Position numbers and translations under genes: made by a program. From Alcaligenaceae bacterium (GTDB lineage: Bacteria > Pseudomonadota > Gammaproteobacteria > Burkholderiales > Burkholderiaceae_B), in contig JAAYGT010000157.1 in the NCBI GenBank assembly GCA_012727555.1, positions 1 through 64,000 on the forward strand: a DNA stretch of 64,000 nucleotides, read 5' to 3'. Each line of letters starts with the position of its first letter. Position 1 is the first letter of the stretch. This document shows, piece after piece, positions 1 through 7,616 of this stretch. The notes beneath the pieces are model-generated. The model had not been told where the DNA came from, made no database searches, and saw only the letters and a list, made by a program, of their open reading frames with translations.

Positions 1-570
1 ATTCTGGTTCAAGACGGTGTGTACGATGCCTTCCTGGCCAAGTTCTCGGCGGCGGTCTCTGCCCTGCAGGTGGGTAATGGCGCACAGCCCGGCACCGTCA
101 TTGGCCCGCTGATCGACCACAAAGCGGTTGGCAAGGCCCAGGAACACGTTGACGACGTCGTTGCCAAGGGCGGTCGTGTGGTTGTGGGCGGTGGTTTGCA
201 TGAACTGGGCGGCAACTTCTTCAAGCCTACCATTCTGGCTGATGCCACCCCCGACATGAAGATTTTCCGCGAGGAAACCTTCAGTCCGGTTGCTCCGGTG
301 TTCCGTTTCAAGACCGAAGACGAAGCCATTGAACTGGCCAACGACACGGAATTCGGTTTGGCCGCGTATTTCTATGGCCGCGACATTGGTCGCGTCTGGC
401 GTGTGGCCGAAGCCCTTGAATACGGCATTGTCGGCATCAACGAAGGCATCATTTCCACCGAAGTAGCCCCGTTTGGCGGCGTGAAGGAAAGCGGTACCGG
501 TCGGGAAGGTTCGAAGTACGGTATGGACGACTACCTCGAGATCAAGTACCTTTGCATGGGCGGTCTCTGA
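1..570 (+). CDS. gabD: NAD(P)-dependent succinate-semialdehyde dehydrogenase, C-terminal part
   Basis: This is the last 189 codons of an aldehyde dehydrogenase; the frame is open from base 1, so the N-terminus and the catalytic cysteine lie outside the window. The visible part has the family's NAD-domain return segment: EETFSPVAPVF, then FGLAAYFYGRD, then the C-terminal APFGGVKESGTGREGS. This last pattern is typical of GabD-type enzymes, which oxidise succinate semialdehyde to succinate in 4-aminobutyrate breakdown. A strong hairpin terminator follows the stop codon. Assignment to the ALDH superfamily is certain; the GabD subfamily rests on the C-terminal motifs and is likely. Related semialdehyde dehydrogenases remain possible. 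Confidence 0.88.
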   Translation: MLVQDGVYDAFLAKFSAAVSALQVGNGAQPGTVIGPLIDHKAVGKAQEHVDDVVAKGGRVVVGGGLHELGGNFFKPTILADATPDMKIFREETFSPVAPVFRFKTEDEAIELANDTEFGLAAYFYGRDIGRVWRVAEALEYGIVGINEGIISTEVAPFGGVKESGTGREGSKYGMDDYLEIKYLCMGGL

Positions 571-580
571 TCGTTTTTGC

Positions 581-660
581 GGGTTCCGCCGGAACCCCAC
601 ACAGGCTGATCCGAACGGCCTGTGTGGGGTTCGTTTTTAATGTGTGGGGTTCGGTTTTTT
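581..660 (+). terminator. compound terminator after gabD with a duplicated 3' arm
   Basis: A 15-bp arm at 592-606 pairs perfectly with 618-632 and is followed by TTTTT (634-638). The distal half of the 3' arm, TGTGTGGGGTTCG, is repeated at 641-653 and is again followed by a T run. The start of the 5' arm can also fold back on 581-587 (GGGTTCC with GGAACCC at 591-597). This gives three mutually exclusive hairpins upstream of the maoC-type gene. Confidence 0.75.
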
Positions 661-675
661 TACAGGTAAAAGGCC

Positions 676-1119
676 ATGAAATTTGCTGATTTGAAACCCG
701 GCATGGTGTTCAATCACGATCCGGTGCGGGTCGAGGAAGACGCCATGATGGAGTTTTCCAGGGTCTACGATCCCCAGCCCTTTCATATTGATCGCGACCG
801 TGCGCGCGAAAGCTGCTGGGGTGGCCTGATCGCCAGTGGCTGGTACACCTGCGCCCTGACCATGCGCATGGCGGTTGACTGTGTGCTGGCCGATTCCGAT
901 TCCTTTGGCTCACCCGGCATTGAGCGTTTGCGCTGGATCGAGCCGGTACGCGCTGGCGATACTATCCGGCTGGAAGCCCGCATCGACACCGTGCGAACAT
1001 CCAGCAAGCGCAGCGATCTGGGCATCGTGCGCTGGACATGGCGTGTATTCAACCAGCACGACCGGGAAGTGATGGAACTTGAGGCAACGACGTTGTTTGA
1101 ACTGGCGGGACAGTCGTGA
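676..1119 (+). CDS. MaoC-like (R)-hydratase-fold protein
   Basis: This 147-aa protein has a single hot-dog domain of the MaoC dehydratase family. The hydratase motif is seen as YDPQPFHID at residues 31-39, which keeps the Asp32 and His37 that act as catalytic dyad in (R)-specific enoyl-CoA hydratases. The usual Asn of the D-x-N-P-x-H motif is Gln here. Members hydrate enoyl-CoA thioesters in beta-oxidation or polyhydroxyalkanoate precursor supply, or act as single-domain thioesterase-like proteins; the substrate cannot be read from sequence. It lies 105 bp downstream of gabD behind the terminator, on the same strand. The ATG follows a GTAAAAGGCC stretch serving as a weak ribosome binding site. 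Confidence 0.85.
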   Translation: MKFADLKPGMVFNHDPVRVEEDAMMEFSRVYDPQPFHIDRDRARESCWGGLIASGWYTCALTMRMAVDCVLADSDSFGSPGIERLRWIEPVRAGDTIRLEARIDTVRTSSKRSDLGIVRWTWRVFNQHDREVMELEATTLFELAGQS

Positions 1120-1175
1120 TGGTATGGCGCATGCTCCTGATGCAGCTATGGCTGTGTTGAGCAGGTGGTATCCCG

Positions 1176-1454
1176 TCACTGGTCGTGGTAACGGCAGGCA
1201 ATCACCACCAGTCTACCTTCATCCACGCAGTACACCAGACGATGCGTGTCATCAATGCGGCGTGACCAGAAACCAGAAAGATTTTCTCGAAGAGGTTCCG
1301 GCTTCCCGATACCTTCGAACGGGTTTCGCAGGCAATCTTTAATCAGGGCATTGATGCGCTTAAGCGTTTTGCGGTCCTGGTTTTGCCAATATTCGTAGTC
1401 TTCCCAGGCAGCCAGCGTCCAGGTCAGTTGGGTACGGCAGGAATCAACCGGCAT
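1176..1454 (-). CDS. yoeB: YoeB-family mRNA interferase toxin
   Basis: The product is 92 aa if translation starts at the ATG that overlaps the end of the antitoxin gene by 11 nt; a longer reading frame upstream is unlikely. The sequence matches YoeB closely: LTWTLAAWEDYEYWQ near the start, then PFEGIGKPEPL, NLSGFWSRRI and HRLVY. YoeB toxins cut mRNA in the ribosomal A site using a Glu-Arg-His set, and these residues are present in the GKPEPL, SRR and RYH segments. The C-terminus ends RYHDQ instead of the usual RYHY, so the terminal active-site tyrosine is missing. It is translationally coupled to yefM upstream. Confidence 0.9.
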   Translation of the reverse strand: MPVDSCRTQLTWTLAAWEDYEYWQNQDRKTLKRINALIKDCLRNPFEGIGKPEPLRENLSGFWSRRIDDTHRLVYCVDEGRLVVIACRYHDQ

Positions 1455-1701
1455 CGACCAGATCCCGTTCGGTGGTCTTGCCGTTGCGATATTGTGCGAT
1501 TGATCGTTCAAGGTGAGCCGCATTGGCGGGTGATTTCAGCAAATGAACGGTTTCCATCAGGCTGTTGAACGTATCAAGCGACATCACCACGGCATCGGGT
1601 GCGTCACGGCGCGCAATGACCGTGTAGTCGGCATCGTCAACAACCTGATCAATCAGATTCTTCAGGCCATTGCGGGCCTCGGAGAAATTCACCACACGCA
1701 T
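1444..1701 (-). CDS. yefM: YefM/Phd-family antitoxin
   Basis: This 85-aa protein has the Phd/YefM N-terminal DNA-binding domain (RVVNFSEARNGLKNLIDQV, then ARRDAPDAVVMSLDTFNSL), followed by a charged, probably flexible C-terminal tail that in the family neutralises the toxin. It is the first gene of a two-gene operon with yoeB, whose start lies inside its 3' end. A GGATCC-like ribosome binding site precedes the ATG. An inverted repeat with TGTACA-type cores sits 19 nt upstream and is the likely autoregulatory operator. The pair is a classic type II toxin-antitoxin module embedded between metabolic genes. Confidence 0.92.
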   Translation of the reverse strand: MRVVNFSEARNGLKNLIDQVVDDADYTVIARRDAPDAVVMSLDTFNSLMETVHLLKSPANAAHLERSIAQYRNGKTTERDLVDAG

Positions 1702-1719
1702 GAAACAGGATCCTTGAAT

Positions 1720-1739
1720 TTGTGCAATTTATTGTACAA
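1720..1739 (-). promoter_or_regulatory. candidate YefM-YoeB operator palindrome
   Basis: Two 9-bp arms, TTGTGCAAT and ATTGTACAA, are separated by 2 bp with a single mismatch. The cores TGTGCA and TGTACA resemble the TGTACA hexamer in the known yefM-yoeB operator of Escherichia coli. The position just upstream of the antitoxin start fits autorepression. Confidence 0.65.
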
Positions 1740-1891
1740 GTCTAGGCATTTTTTTTGCACTCTGCAAGACCGTAAGTGCGACTGTGCAGGTCAAAAGCAG
1801 CATCCCCTGCCGTGTTTGACGGTGACAAAAATGCGGCAATCAAACACAGTGCAGGTAATATGAGCGTTGTGAAAAAAACCGGATCAGCGCC

Positions 1892-2860
1892 ATGTCAACC
1901 CCCTGCACACCACCCACCTACGAAGACGTCACCCAGGCCGCAGCCTTGCTTCAGGGCATTGCCCACCGCACCCCCGTGCTCACCTCGTCCACCCTGAACG
2001 ACTGCCTGGGCGCTCAGGTTTTCTTCAAATGTGAAAACCTGCAGCGTATTGGCGCCTTCAAGTTCCGGGGCGGCTACAACGCAGTGGCGCGGCTTACCCC
2101 AGAACAACGGCGTGCCGGTGTGGTGGCTTTTTCATCCGGCAACCATGCCCAGGCGGTGGCACTGGCATCCCGCTTGCTGGGTGTGTCGGCCACCATCGTC
2201 ATGCCGCTCGATGCGCCGGCCGCCAAGAAAGCTGCCACACGGGGTTATGGGGCGCGCGTAATCGAATACGACCGCCTGACACAAGACCGCGAAGCCATTG
2301 CCCGCGAATTTGTCGAACGCGATGGCCTTTCGCTGATTCCCCCCTTTGATCACCCGCACGTCATGGCCGGGCAGGGTACGGCGGTCAAGGAACTGATCGA
2401 AGAGGTCGGGCCACTTGATGAACTGTACGTGCCGCTGGGGGGCGGTGGTTTGCTGTCAGGATCATTGCTGTCCGCGGCGGCGCTGGCGCCGCAATGTCGC
2501 GTGTTCGGGGTCGAGCCCGAAGCCGGCAACGACGGCCAGCAGTCGTTCCGGTCCGGCCAGATCGTGCGCATTGACCCCCCGGCCTCGATTGCCGATGGCG
2601 CACTGACCCAGGCGCTGGGCAAACTTACTTTTTCCGTGATCAGCACGCTCGCGCACGACATCCTGACCGTCAAAGACGCCACCCTGGTATCGGCGCTGCG
2701 TTTCTTTGCCGAGCGCATGAAAATTGTGGTCGAACCCACCGGATGCCTGGGCGCAGCCGCCGTGTTTGATCAGGGGCAGGCCGTGCGCGGCAAACGGATC
2801 GGTGTTGTGCTCAGCGGCGGCAATATCGATCTCGCGGCCCTGGGTGGTTACTTGTCATGA
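1892..2860 (+). CDS. PLP-dependent threonine/serine dehydratase-like ammonia-lyase
   Basis: This 322-aa fold-type II PLP enzyme belongs to the IlvA/serine racemase/threo-3-hydroxyaspartate ammonia-lyase group. The PLP lysine is Lys57 in GAFKFRGG, the substrate loop is SSGNHAQ, and the phosphate-binding glycine loop is GGGGLLSG. There is no C-terminal ACT domain, so it is not the allosteric biosynthetic IlvA but the short catabolic type, which dehydrates and deaminates a 3-hydroxy amino acid. The ATG at 1892 lies close to a GGATCAGCGCC stretch, a weak binding site. It runs divergently from the toxin-antitoxin genes. Exact substrate (threonine, serine or hydroxyaspartate) is not decidable here. 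Confidence 0.88.
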   Translation: MSTPCTPPTYEDVTQAAALLQGIAHRTPVLTSSTLNDCLGAQVFFKCENLQRIGAFKFRGGYNAVARLTPEQRRAGVVAFSSGNHAQAVALASRLLGVSATIVMPLDAPAAKKAATRGYGARVIEYDRLTQDREAIAREFVERDGLSLIPPFDHPHVMAGQGTAVKELIEEVGPLDELYVPLGGGGLLSGSLLSAAALAPQCRVFGVEPEAGNDGQQSFRSGQIVRIDPPASIADGALTQALGKLTFSVISTLAHDILTVKDATLVSALRFFAERMKIVVEPTGCLGAAAVFDQGQAVRGKRIGVVLSGGNIDLAALGGYLS

Positions 2861-2864
2861 GGAC

Positions 2865-2881
2865 TCCGGAGATGCTCCGGA
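2865..2881 (+). terminator. short hairpin after the ammonia-lyase gene
   Basis: TCCGGAG at 2865-2871 pairs with CTCCGGA at 2875-2881 around a 3-nt loop, five bases after the stop codon. There is no T run, so termination strength is doubtful. Confidence 0.35.
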
Positions 2882-2915
2882 TCCCTGCGCTTGGCAGTGG
2901 CGAATAGGAGTACAC

Positions 2916-2954
2916 ATGACCAGGTTTTACTTTGGCAAGATTCGTAAATTTTAA
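2916..2954 (+). CDS. possible 12-residue basic peptide
   Basis: ATG at 2916 is preceded by AGGAG five bases upstream, which is better than the ribosome binding sites of many genes here. The frame reads MTRFYFGKIRKF and then stops. Four of twelve residues are basic and four are aromatic. A perfect 15-bp inverted repeat begins 8 nt after the stop. No gene follows on this strand, so a leader-peptide role for a downstream gene is not supported. It could be a free small protein, a decayed end of a gene, or chance. I do not recognise it. Confidence 0.3.
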   Translation: MTRFYFGKIRKF

Positions 2955-2962
2955 ACGACCTG

Positions 2963-3024
2963 TTTATCCGGATCGCCTTATATCCCCGGCCTGAAGGCTG
3001 AGGTTTTACGGCGATCCGGATAAA
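2963..3024. repeat. perfect 15-bp inverted repeat (large hairpin)
   Basis: TTTATCCGGATCGCC at 2963-2977 is the exact reverse complement of 3010-3024, with a 32-nt loop. The arms are not related to the palindromic repeat family that starts about 70 bp further on. It may act as a transcript 3' end for either direction, or be a separate short mobile or structural element. Confidence 0.6.
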
Positions 3025-3082
3025 GCCCCGATCACAGCGCCCTGATCATCGATTCAAAGTGCCCAGGCAGTTCGAACGAGTC

Positions 3083-3344
3083 AGCATTACTGCGAGGTTC
3101 TGTCGGGGTGTGGGGTCGCCTCGGGTGCTTGAGCACGCCGTTGTTGTGGCCCTGACCGGGGATACAAGGGTCCAGCTGTGTGAGCGCGATGCTTGTCGAT
3201 CCACCGGATCGACCGCGCGAGTTCTGGACCCGCCCCGGTCAGGGTCACAACAACGGGAAGCCCGCAGGGCCGTGCGATGCACCCGGAGCGCCCCCACACC
3301 CCGACAGAACCGTCAAAGAATACCCACACCCTTGGCAAGAACAC
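3083..3344. repeat. interspersed palindromic repeat, copy A (longest)
   Basis: The core runs 3096-3311 (216 bp) and is bounded by the inverted ends GGTTCTGTCGGGG and CCCCGACAGAACC. The two 33-bp outer arms differ at three positions. Inside, a second pair of inverted segments (GTTGTTGTGGCCCTGACC near 3141 and GGTCAGGGTCACAACAAC near 3237) extends the palindrome almost to its centre. The right side carries the block ACAACGGGAAGCCCGCAGGG shared with copies B and C. Flanking about 13 bp on the left and about 33 bp on the right are also conserved with copy B. There is no open frame of credible protein character. The element fills most of the gap between the ammonia-lyase region and ruvA. Confidence 0.85.
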
Positions 3345-3350
3345 GCCAAC

Positions 3351-3926
3351 TCAGTTCCTTGCCAGCGACTTCAACGCCTGCCGTATGCCTTCCGCCACCT
3401 CCAGGTTATCCGGCAGTTTCTTCACCGCCGTGGCCGATTCAGCCGCCGAATACCCCAGCGCCATCAGGGCATTCAGAATATCGTCCTGGTTGCTGCTCAC
3501 CGGCGCAGCACCCGACACCAGATCGGTACCCAGTTTGTCACGCAGTTCAAGCAGCAGACGTTCAGCAGTTTTCTTGCCAATACCCGGAATCTTGATCAGC
3601 CGCCCGGTTTCCTGTTTCGAGATGGCCAGGGCCAGTTCCTCGGCACTCATGCCCGACAAAATGGCCAGGGCCATACGGGCACCAATACCGCTGACCTTGA
3701 TCAGCGCCCGGAAAGTGGCCCGTTCTTTAGCGGTGCCAAAACCGAACAGATTGTGAGCGTCTTCGCGGATGCTCAGATGGGTGAACAAGGTGACCTTATG
3801 ACCCGTGTCGGGCAGGTTGTACAGCGTGCTCATGGGCACGTCAATTTCATAACCGACACCATTCACATCAACGCAAATGGTGGGCGGGGTCTTGTCGATC
3901 AGCGTACCGGTAATGCGTCCTATCAT
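3351..3926 (-). CDS. ruvA: Holliday junction branch migration protein RuvA
   Basis: This 191-aa protein matches the usual RuvA length. It begins [12 protein letters not shown], has the N-terminal OB-fold, then two helix-hairpin-helix segments ([14 protein letters not shown] and [16 protein letters not shown]), and a C-terminal domain III ([19 protein letters not shown]) that contacts RuvB. RuvA tetramers bind Holliday junctions and recruit the RuvB motor in recombinational repair. It follows purH and ruvC on the same strand. Unusually, ruvB does not follow: the next DNA is repeat copy A and then genes on the other strand. Confidence 0.97.
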   Translation of the reverse strand: MIGRITGTLIDKTPPTICVDVNGVGYEIDVPMSTLYNLPDTGHKVTLFTHLSIREDAHNLFGFGTAKERATFRALIKVSGIGARMALAILSGMSAEELALAISKQETGRLIKIPGIGKKTAERLLLELRDKLGTDLVSGAAPVSSNQDDILNALMALGYSAAESATAVKKLPDNLEVAEGIRQALKSLARN

Positions 3927-4053
3927 GGCTTTCCTGGGGTGGATGAATTGTTGTCAGGCGAGGAGCAGCCTGCCGTGGAAAATGTCGTGCAGACAAAGCA
4001 CCCGAAGCGCCGTGTTCCATGAACACAAGGGTGTGTGCCCTGTGTGAACTGTA

Positions 4054-4085
4054 TTCACTGCGCTCAATCTTCACTGCGCTCAATC
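4054..4085. repeat. perfect 16-bp tandem duplication over the ruvC stop codon
   Basis: TTCACTGCGCTCAATC occurs at 4054-4069 and again at 4070-4085 without a gap. On the minus strand the first-transcribed unit contains the last residue codon and TGA stop of ruvC; the second is a copy just past the stop. It looks like a replication-slippage duplication in the ruvC-ruvA spacer. Confidence 0.85.
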
Positions 4086-4625
4086 GTGCAGGCGACCCGC
4101 ACGCCAGCGGTTGCTGCGCGCCTGAACCAACTGGCCAGTCTGGTTCAGGCGGGCGCTCAGGGGAGCAACGTGAGCGTGGCAAATGGCACAGGCCAGGGCA
4201 TCGGCCGAATCGGCAGCCGGCAGGCCATTGAGCGACAGCAAATGCTGCACCATGGTCTGCACCTGCTGCTTGGCCGCCCGGCCGGTACCGACCACCGATT
4301 TTTTCACTTGCAGGGCCGTGTATTCGTGAACCTCCAGATTCAGGTCAGCCAGTGCACACAAGGCGGCGCCACGCGCCTGGCCCAGCAGCAGGGTTGACGT
4401 GGGGTTGACGTTCACGAACACCTTTTCAATGGCCGCCACACCGGGATTATGCGTCTGGATGATCTCGCGCACGTTGTCGAGGATCACTTTCAGACGCCGG
4501 GCCAGGGGTTGCTGGGCGGGCACCACAATGGTGCCGCTGGCAATGTACTGCAGGCGCGGGCCATCGGTATCAATGACCCCGAAGCCCGTACGCTGCAGCC
4601 CCGGGTCGATTCCCAGTATGCGCAC
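4080..4625 (-). CDS. ruvC: crossover junction endodeoxyribonuclease RuvC
   Basis: This 181-aa RuvC resolvase starts at GTG, one base after the purH stop, and the N-terminus then reads [15 protein letters not shown] as in the family. The four acidic catalytic residues can be placed: Asp7, Glu67 (AAIEKVF), and Asp139 and Asp142 (ADSADALA). The length agrees with the roughly 173-aa E. coli protein plus a short tail. It cuts Holliday junctions made mobile by RuvAB. A longer frame upstream would overlap purH and lacks family similarity. The near-zero spacing suggests translational coupling with purH. Confidence 0.96.
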   Translation of the reverse strand: MRILGIDPGLQRTGFGVIDTDGPRLQYIASGTIVVPAQQPLARRLKVILDNVREIIQTHNPGVAAIEKVFVNVNPTSTLLLGQARGAALCALADLNLEVHEYTALQVKKSVVGTGRAAKQQVQTMVQHLLSLNGLPAADSADALACAICHAHVAPLSARLNQTGQLVQARSNRWRAGRLHD

Positions 4626-4626
4626 C

Positions 4627-6216
4627 TTAATGGCGGAAGTGGCGGGTGCCGGTGAATACCATGGCCAGACCCCGCTCGTTGGCGGCAGCAATGACTTCGT
4701 CATCGCGTACGCTGCCGCCCGGCTGGATGACGCAGGTGGCGCCGGCATCGGCCACTACATCAAGACCGTCGCGGAAGGGGAAGAAGGCATCGGACGCCAC
4801 GGCGGAGCCTTGCAGCGTCAGCCCGGCATTGTCGGCCTTGATCGAGGCAATACGGGCGGAATCGATGCGGCTCATCTGGCCGGCGCCCACGCCCAGTGTC
4901 ATGCCGTTGCCTACAAACACGATGGCATTCGATTTCACATACTTGGCCACTTTCCAGGCGAACATCAGGTCGCGCATCTGGGTTTCAGTGGGGGCTTTTT
5001 CCGTGACAACCTTGAAAGCATCGGCCGGAACCTGGAAGTCGTCGGGGTTCTGGACCAGCCAGCCACCGCCCACGCGCTTGATGTCGAGGTCGTTGTGACC
5101 GCCGCCCTGGGGCACTTCGAGTACGCGCACATTTTTCTTGGCCGCAAAAACGGCCAGGGCTTCAGACGAGTAGCCGGGGGCCAGCAGCACTTCAACGAAC
5201 TGGCCGCTGACGGCCTGGGCCGTTGCTTCATCGACGGGGCGGTTGAACGCGATGATGCCGCCGAAGGCCGATGTGGGGTCGGTTTTGAAGGCTTGCTGGT
5301 AAGCTTGCAGCGGGCCATCGCCCAGCGCAACGCCGCAGGGGTTGGCGTGTTTGACGATAACGCAGGCACTGCTCTGGAAGCTGCGTACGCATTCCCAGGC
5401 GGCATCGGCATCGGCGATGTTGTTGTAAGACAGTTCCTTGCCCTGCAACTGGCGATAGCTGCCCAGCAGACCGGCACGCACCGGGTGGTCAATGTAGAAC
5501 GCGGCGGTTTGATGGGGGTTTTCGCCATAGCGCAAGACCTGCTGGCGGCGAGCCTGCAGGGTGAGCACGCCGGGCCAGGGGCTGCGCTCGGGCGTTTCGT
5601 TCTGGGCAGGCTCACGCTGGGCCAGGCTGGTCAGGTAGGCGGCAATGGCGCCATCGTAGGCGGCGGTGTGGGCATAGACCTTGGCGGCCAGTTCCAGACG
5701 CAACCCGTACGAGGGTGCGCCCAGCGTGTCGATGTCGGCCAGGACGCGTGTGTAGTCGGTGGGATCGATGACAACGGCCACGCCGCCTGCGGGTGTGCCG
5801 TGGTTCTTGGCCGCCGCGCGCAGCATGGCCGGGCCACCGATGTCGATGTTTTCGATGGCGTCTTCGAACGTGCAGCCGGGTTTGGCAATGGTTTCACGGA
5901 AAGGGTACAGGTTCACGACCAGCAGATCGATGCGGTCAATGCCGTGTTCCTTCAGGGTGTCAAGGTGTTCTGCGCTGTCGCGACGCGCCAGCAGGCCGCC
6001 ATGAATTTTCGGGTGCAGGGTTTTGACGCGGCCATCGAGAATTTCCGGTGAGCCGGTGTGTGCGGCCACTTCCGTGACCTGAAGCCCAGCGTCGAGCAAC
6101 TGGCGGGCAGTACCGCCCGTTGAAAGCAGTTTGACGCCGCGCTGGGCCAGGGCCTGGGCAAATTCAACAATGCCGGTTTTGTCGGAAACCGACAGAAGAG
6201 CTGTCTGGATTTTCAT
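4627..6216 (-). CDS. purH: bifunctional AICAR transformylase/IMP cyclohydrolase
   Basis: This 529-aa protein matches the E. coli PurH length. The N-terminal MGS-like IMP cyclohydrolase domain starts [20 protein letters not shown] and includes [13 protein letters not shown]. The larger C-terminal transformylase domain contains LRYGENPHQ and the folate/AICAR signature [10 protein letters not shown]. It catalyses the last two steps of IMP synthesis in the cytoplasm. The start at 6216 is chosen because the long upstream extension has no family character. It lies 25 bp after fis and just before ruvC, an arrangement common in Burkholderiales. Confidence 0.97.
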   Translation of the reverse strand: MKIQTALLSVSDKTGIVEFAQALAQRGVKLLSTGGTARQLLDAGLQVTEVAAHTGSPEILDGRVKTLHPKIHGGLLARRDSAEHLDTLKEHGIDRIDLLVVNLYPFRETIAKPGCTFEDAIENIDIGGPAMLRAAAKNHGTPAGGVAVVIDPTDYTRVLADIDTLGAPSYGLRLELAAKVYAHTAAYDGAIAAYLTSLAQREPAQNETPERSPWPGVLTLQARRQQVLRYGENPHQTAAFYIDHPVRAGLLGSYRQLQGKELSYNNIADADAAWECVRSFQSSACVIVKHANPCGVALGDGPLQAYQQAFKTDPTSAFGGIIAFNRPVDEATAQAVSGQFVEVLLAPGYSSEALAVFAAKKNVRVLEVPQGGGHNDLDIKRVGGGWLVQNPDDFQVPADAFKVVTEKAPTETQMRDLMFAWKVAKYVKSNAIVFVGNGMTLGVGAGQMSRIDSARIASIKADNAGLTLQGSAVASDAFFPFRDGLDVVADAGATCVIQPGGSVRDDEVIAAANERGLAMVFTGTRHFRH

Positions 6217-6241
6217 GGTGAAGTGCAGGTAAGTTTGGAAA

Positions 6242-6481
6242 TCAGGGCTGCAGACCGTGCGCAAGCAGTTTCTTGCGCAGGGTGCTGCGTGTAATGCCGA
6301 GCATCTCGGCGGCCTTGGACTGATTGCCGCCTGCCTGTTCCAGTGCGATCTGCAGAACCGGGCGTTCGACACAGCCGATGACCATGCCCAGCATGTCGCG
6401 GGGTTCGGAATCGCCGAGGTCGTTCAGGTAGCGCTCGAGTTGCTCGCGGACGCAGCGTTCGAGAGGAGAGATGTTCGTCAT
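6242..6481 (-). CDS. fis: Fis-family DNA-binding protein
   Basis: This 79-aa protein has the Fis C-terminal helix-turn-helix ([20 protein letters not shown] at residues 51-70). It is shorter at the N-terminus than the 98-aa E. coli Fis, as is usual for betaproteobacteria. Fis is a nucleoid-associated regulator of growth-phase genes and recombination. It starts five bases after the dusB stop and is followed by purH; dusB-fis is also the order in E. coli. Confidence 0.93.
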   Translation of the reverse strand: MTNISPLERCVREQLERYLNDLGDSEPRDMLGMVIGCVERPVLQIALEQAGGNQSKAAEMLGITRSTLRKKLLAHGLQP

Positions 6482-6485
6482 GGTG

Positions 6486-7523
6486 TCAGAGGGTGTAAAG
6501 GTCGGCTTCGTGGGCCGGTGTTTCGTGTGGTGGGTGGATGTGTTCGTGTGATGCTTGCGCGTCGAACCAGTGTTCAAGTGTGCGCATTTGTTCCCCGGTG
6601 CTTTCCAGGGTATTGATATGGTCAATGACAGGTTGCGTGTCGGGCAGCGTGGCCAGATACCAGCCAATGTGCTTGCGCGCCGTGCGTACACCGGTGAACT
6701 CACCGTAGAACGAATAATGGTCTTCCAGGTGGTCGAGCAGCACATGCCGCAGTTCGCCATACGTGGGCGGTGGCCGGTGCACACCGTGGGCCAGATAGTA
6801 ACTGATCTCGCGGAAAATCCAGGGCCTGCCCTGTGCGGCCCGGCCGATCATGACTGCATCGGCACCGGTGTAATCGAGTACCTGGCGCGCTTTTTCAGGG
6901 CTGGTGATGTCACCGTTGGCGACCACCGGAATGCTGAGCGCTTGCTTTACTTCGCGAATGGTGTCATATTCGGCCTGCCCTGTGTAGAGATCGCAGCGGG
7001 TACGCCCGTGCAATATAAGGGCGGCAATGCCGATATCCTGCGCCAGAAGCGCAACGCGCAGCGCGTTGCGTGACGTTTGGTCCCACCCGGTACGGGTTTT
7101 CAGGGTAACCGGCACCCCCAGTGGGCGGCAGGCATCAACCACGCTGCGCAGTATGGCAACCACACGGGGTTCATCGCGTAGCAGCGCAGAACCCGAAGCC
7201 ACATTACACACCTTTTTAACCGGGCAGCCCATATTGATATCAATAATGCGTGCGCCCTTTTCAATGTTGAAAAGGGCGGCCTCGGCCATCATGGCCGGAT
7301 CAGACCCGGCAATTTGAACGGCAATGGGGTCGATTTCCCCGGTGTGGTCAATGCGTCGCGATGTTTTGACACTATTCCAGAGCCTGGGGTTGCTGGCAGC
7401 CATTTCGGACACGGCATAACCTGCCCCCAGTGCCTTGCACAGCTTGCGGTAGGGGCGATCAGTAACCCCCGCCATGGGTGCCACGAAGACGGGGTTGGGA
7501 AGAGACCAGGGGCCGATATGCAT
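6486..7523 (-). CDS. dusB: tRNA-dihydrouridine synthase B
   Basis: This 345-aa FMN enzyme reduces uridine in the tRNA D-loop. Motifs are APMAGVTDRPYRKLC, the catalytic-cysteine segment DINMGCPVKKV, HGRTR, ANGDITSPEKA and MIGRAAQGRPWIF. The start at 7523 (MHIGPWSLPN) aligns with the E. coli N-terminus. In-frame ATGs 9 and 54 nt upstream are possible but add residues not seen in the family. It leads the dusB-fis-purH-ruvC-ruvA group. Confidence 0.95.
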   Translation of the reverse strand: MHIGPWSLPNPVFVAPMAGVTDRPYRKLCKALGAGYAVSEMAASNPRLWNSVKTSRRIDHTGEIDPIAVQIAGSDPAMMAEAALFNIEKGARIIDINMGCPVKKVCNVASGSALLRDEPRVVAILRSVVDACRPLGVPVTLKTRTGWDQTSRNALRVALLAQDIGIAALILHGRTRCDLYTGQAEYDTIREVKQALSIPVVANGDITSPEKARQVLDYTGADAVMIGRAAQGRPWIFREISYYLAHGVHRPPPTYGELRHVLLDHLEDHYSFYGEFTGVRTARKHIGWYLATLPDTQPVIDHINTLESTGEQMRTLEHWFDAQASHEHIHPPHETPAHEADLYTL

Positions 7524-7616
7524 GAAAGGCATTTTACCCCGCCCGAACACGGTTTCGGGCGGGTTGAGTGAGTGCATGTGTTGCGGCCGGTTCAGTCAGG
7601 CGCAGCACGTTGGGGG

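Noticed and set aside
3059-4022. Open frames across repeat copy A and ruvA on both strands
   Set aside because: They combine repeat sequence with antisense ruvA. Similar frames in copy B arise from the shared repeat DNA, not from a conserved protein.
4399-6051. 550-codon open frame on the plus strand
   Set aside because: It is antisense to purH, has no recognisable domain, and its composition is that of a mirror frame of a GC-rich gene.
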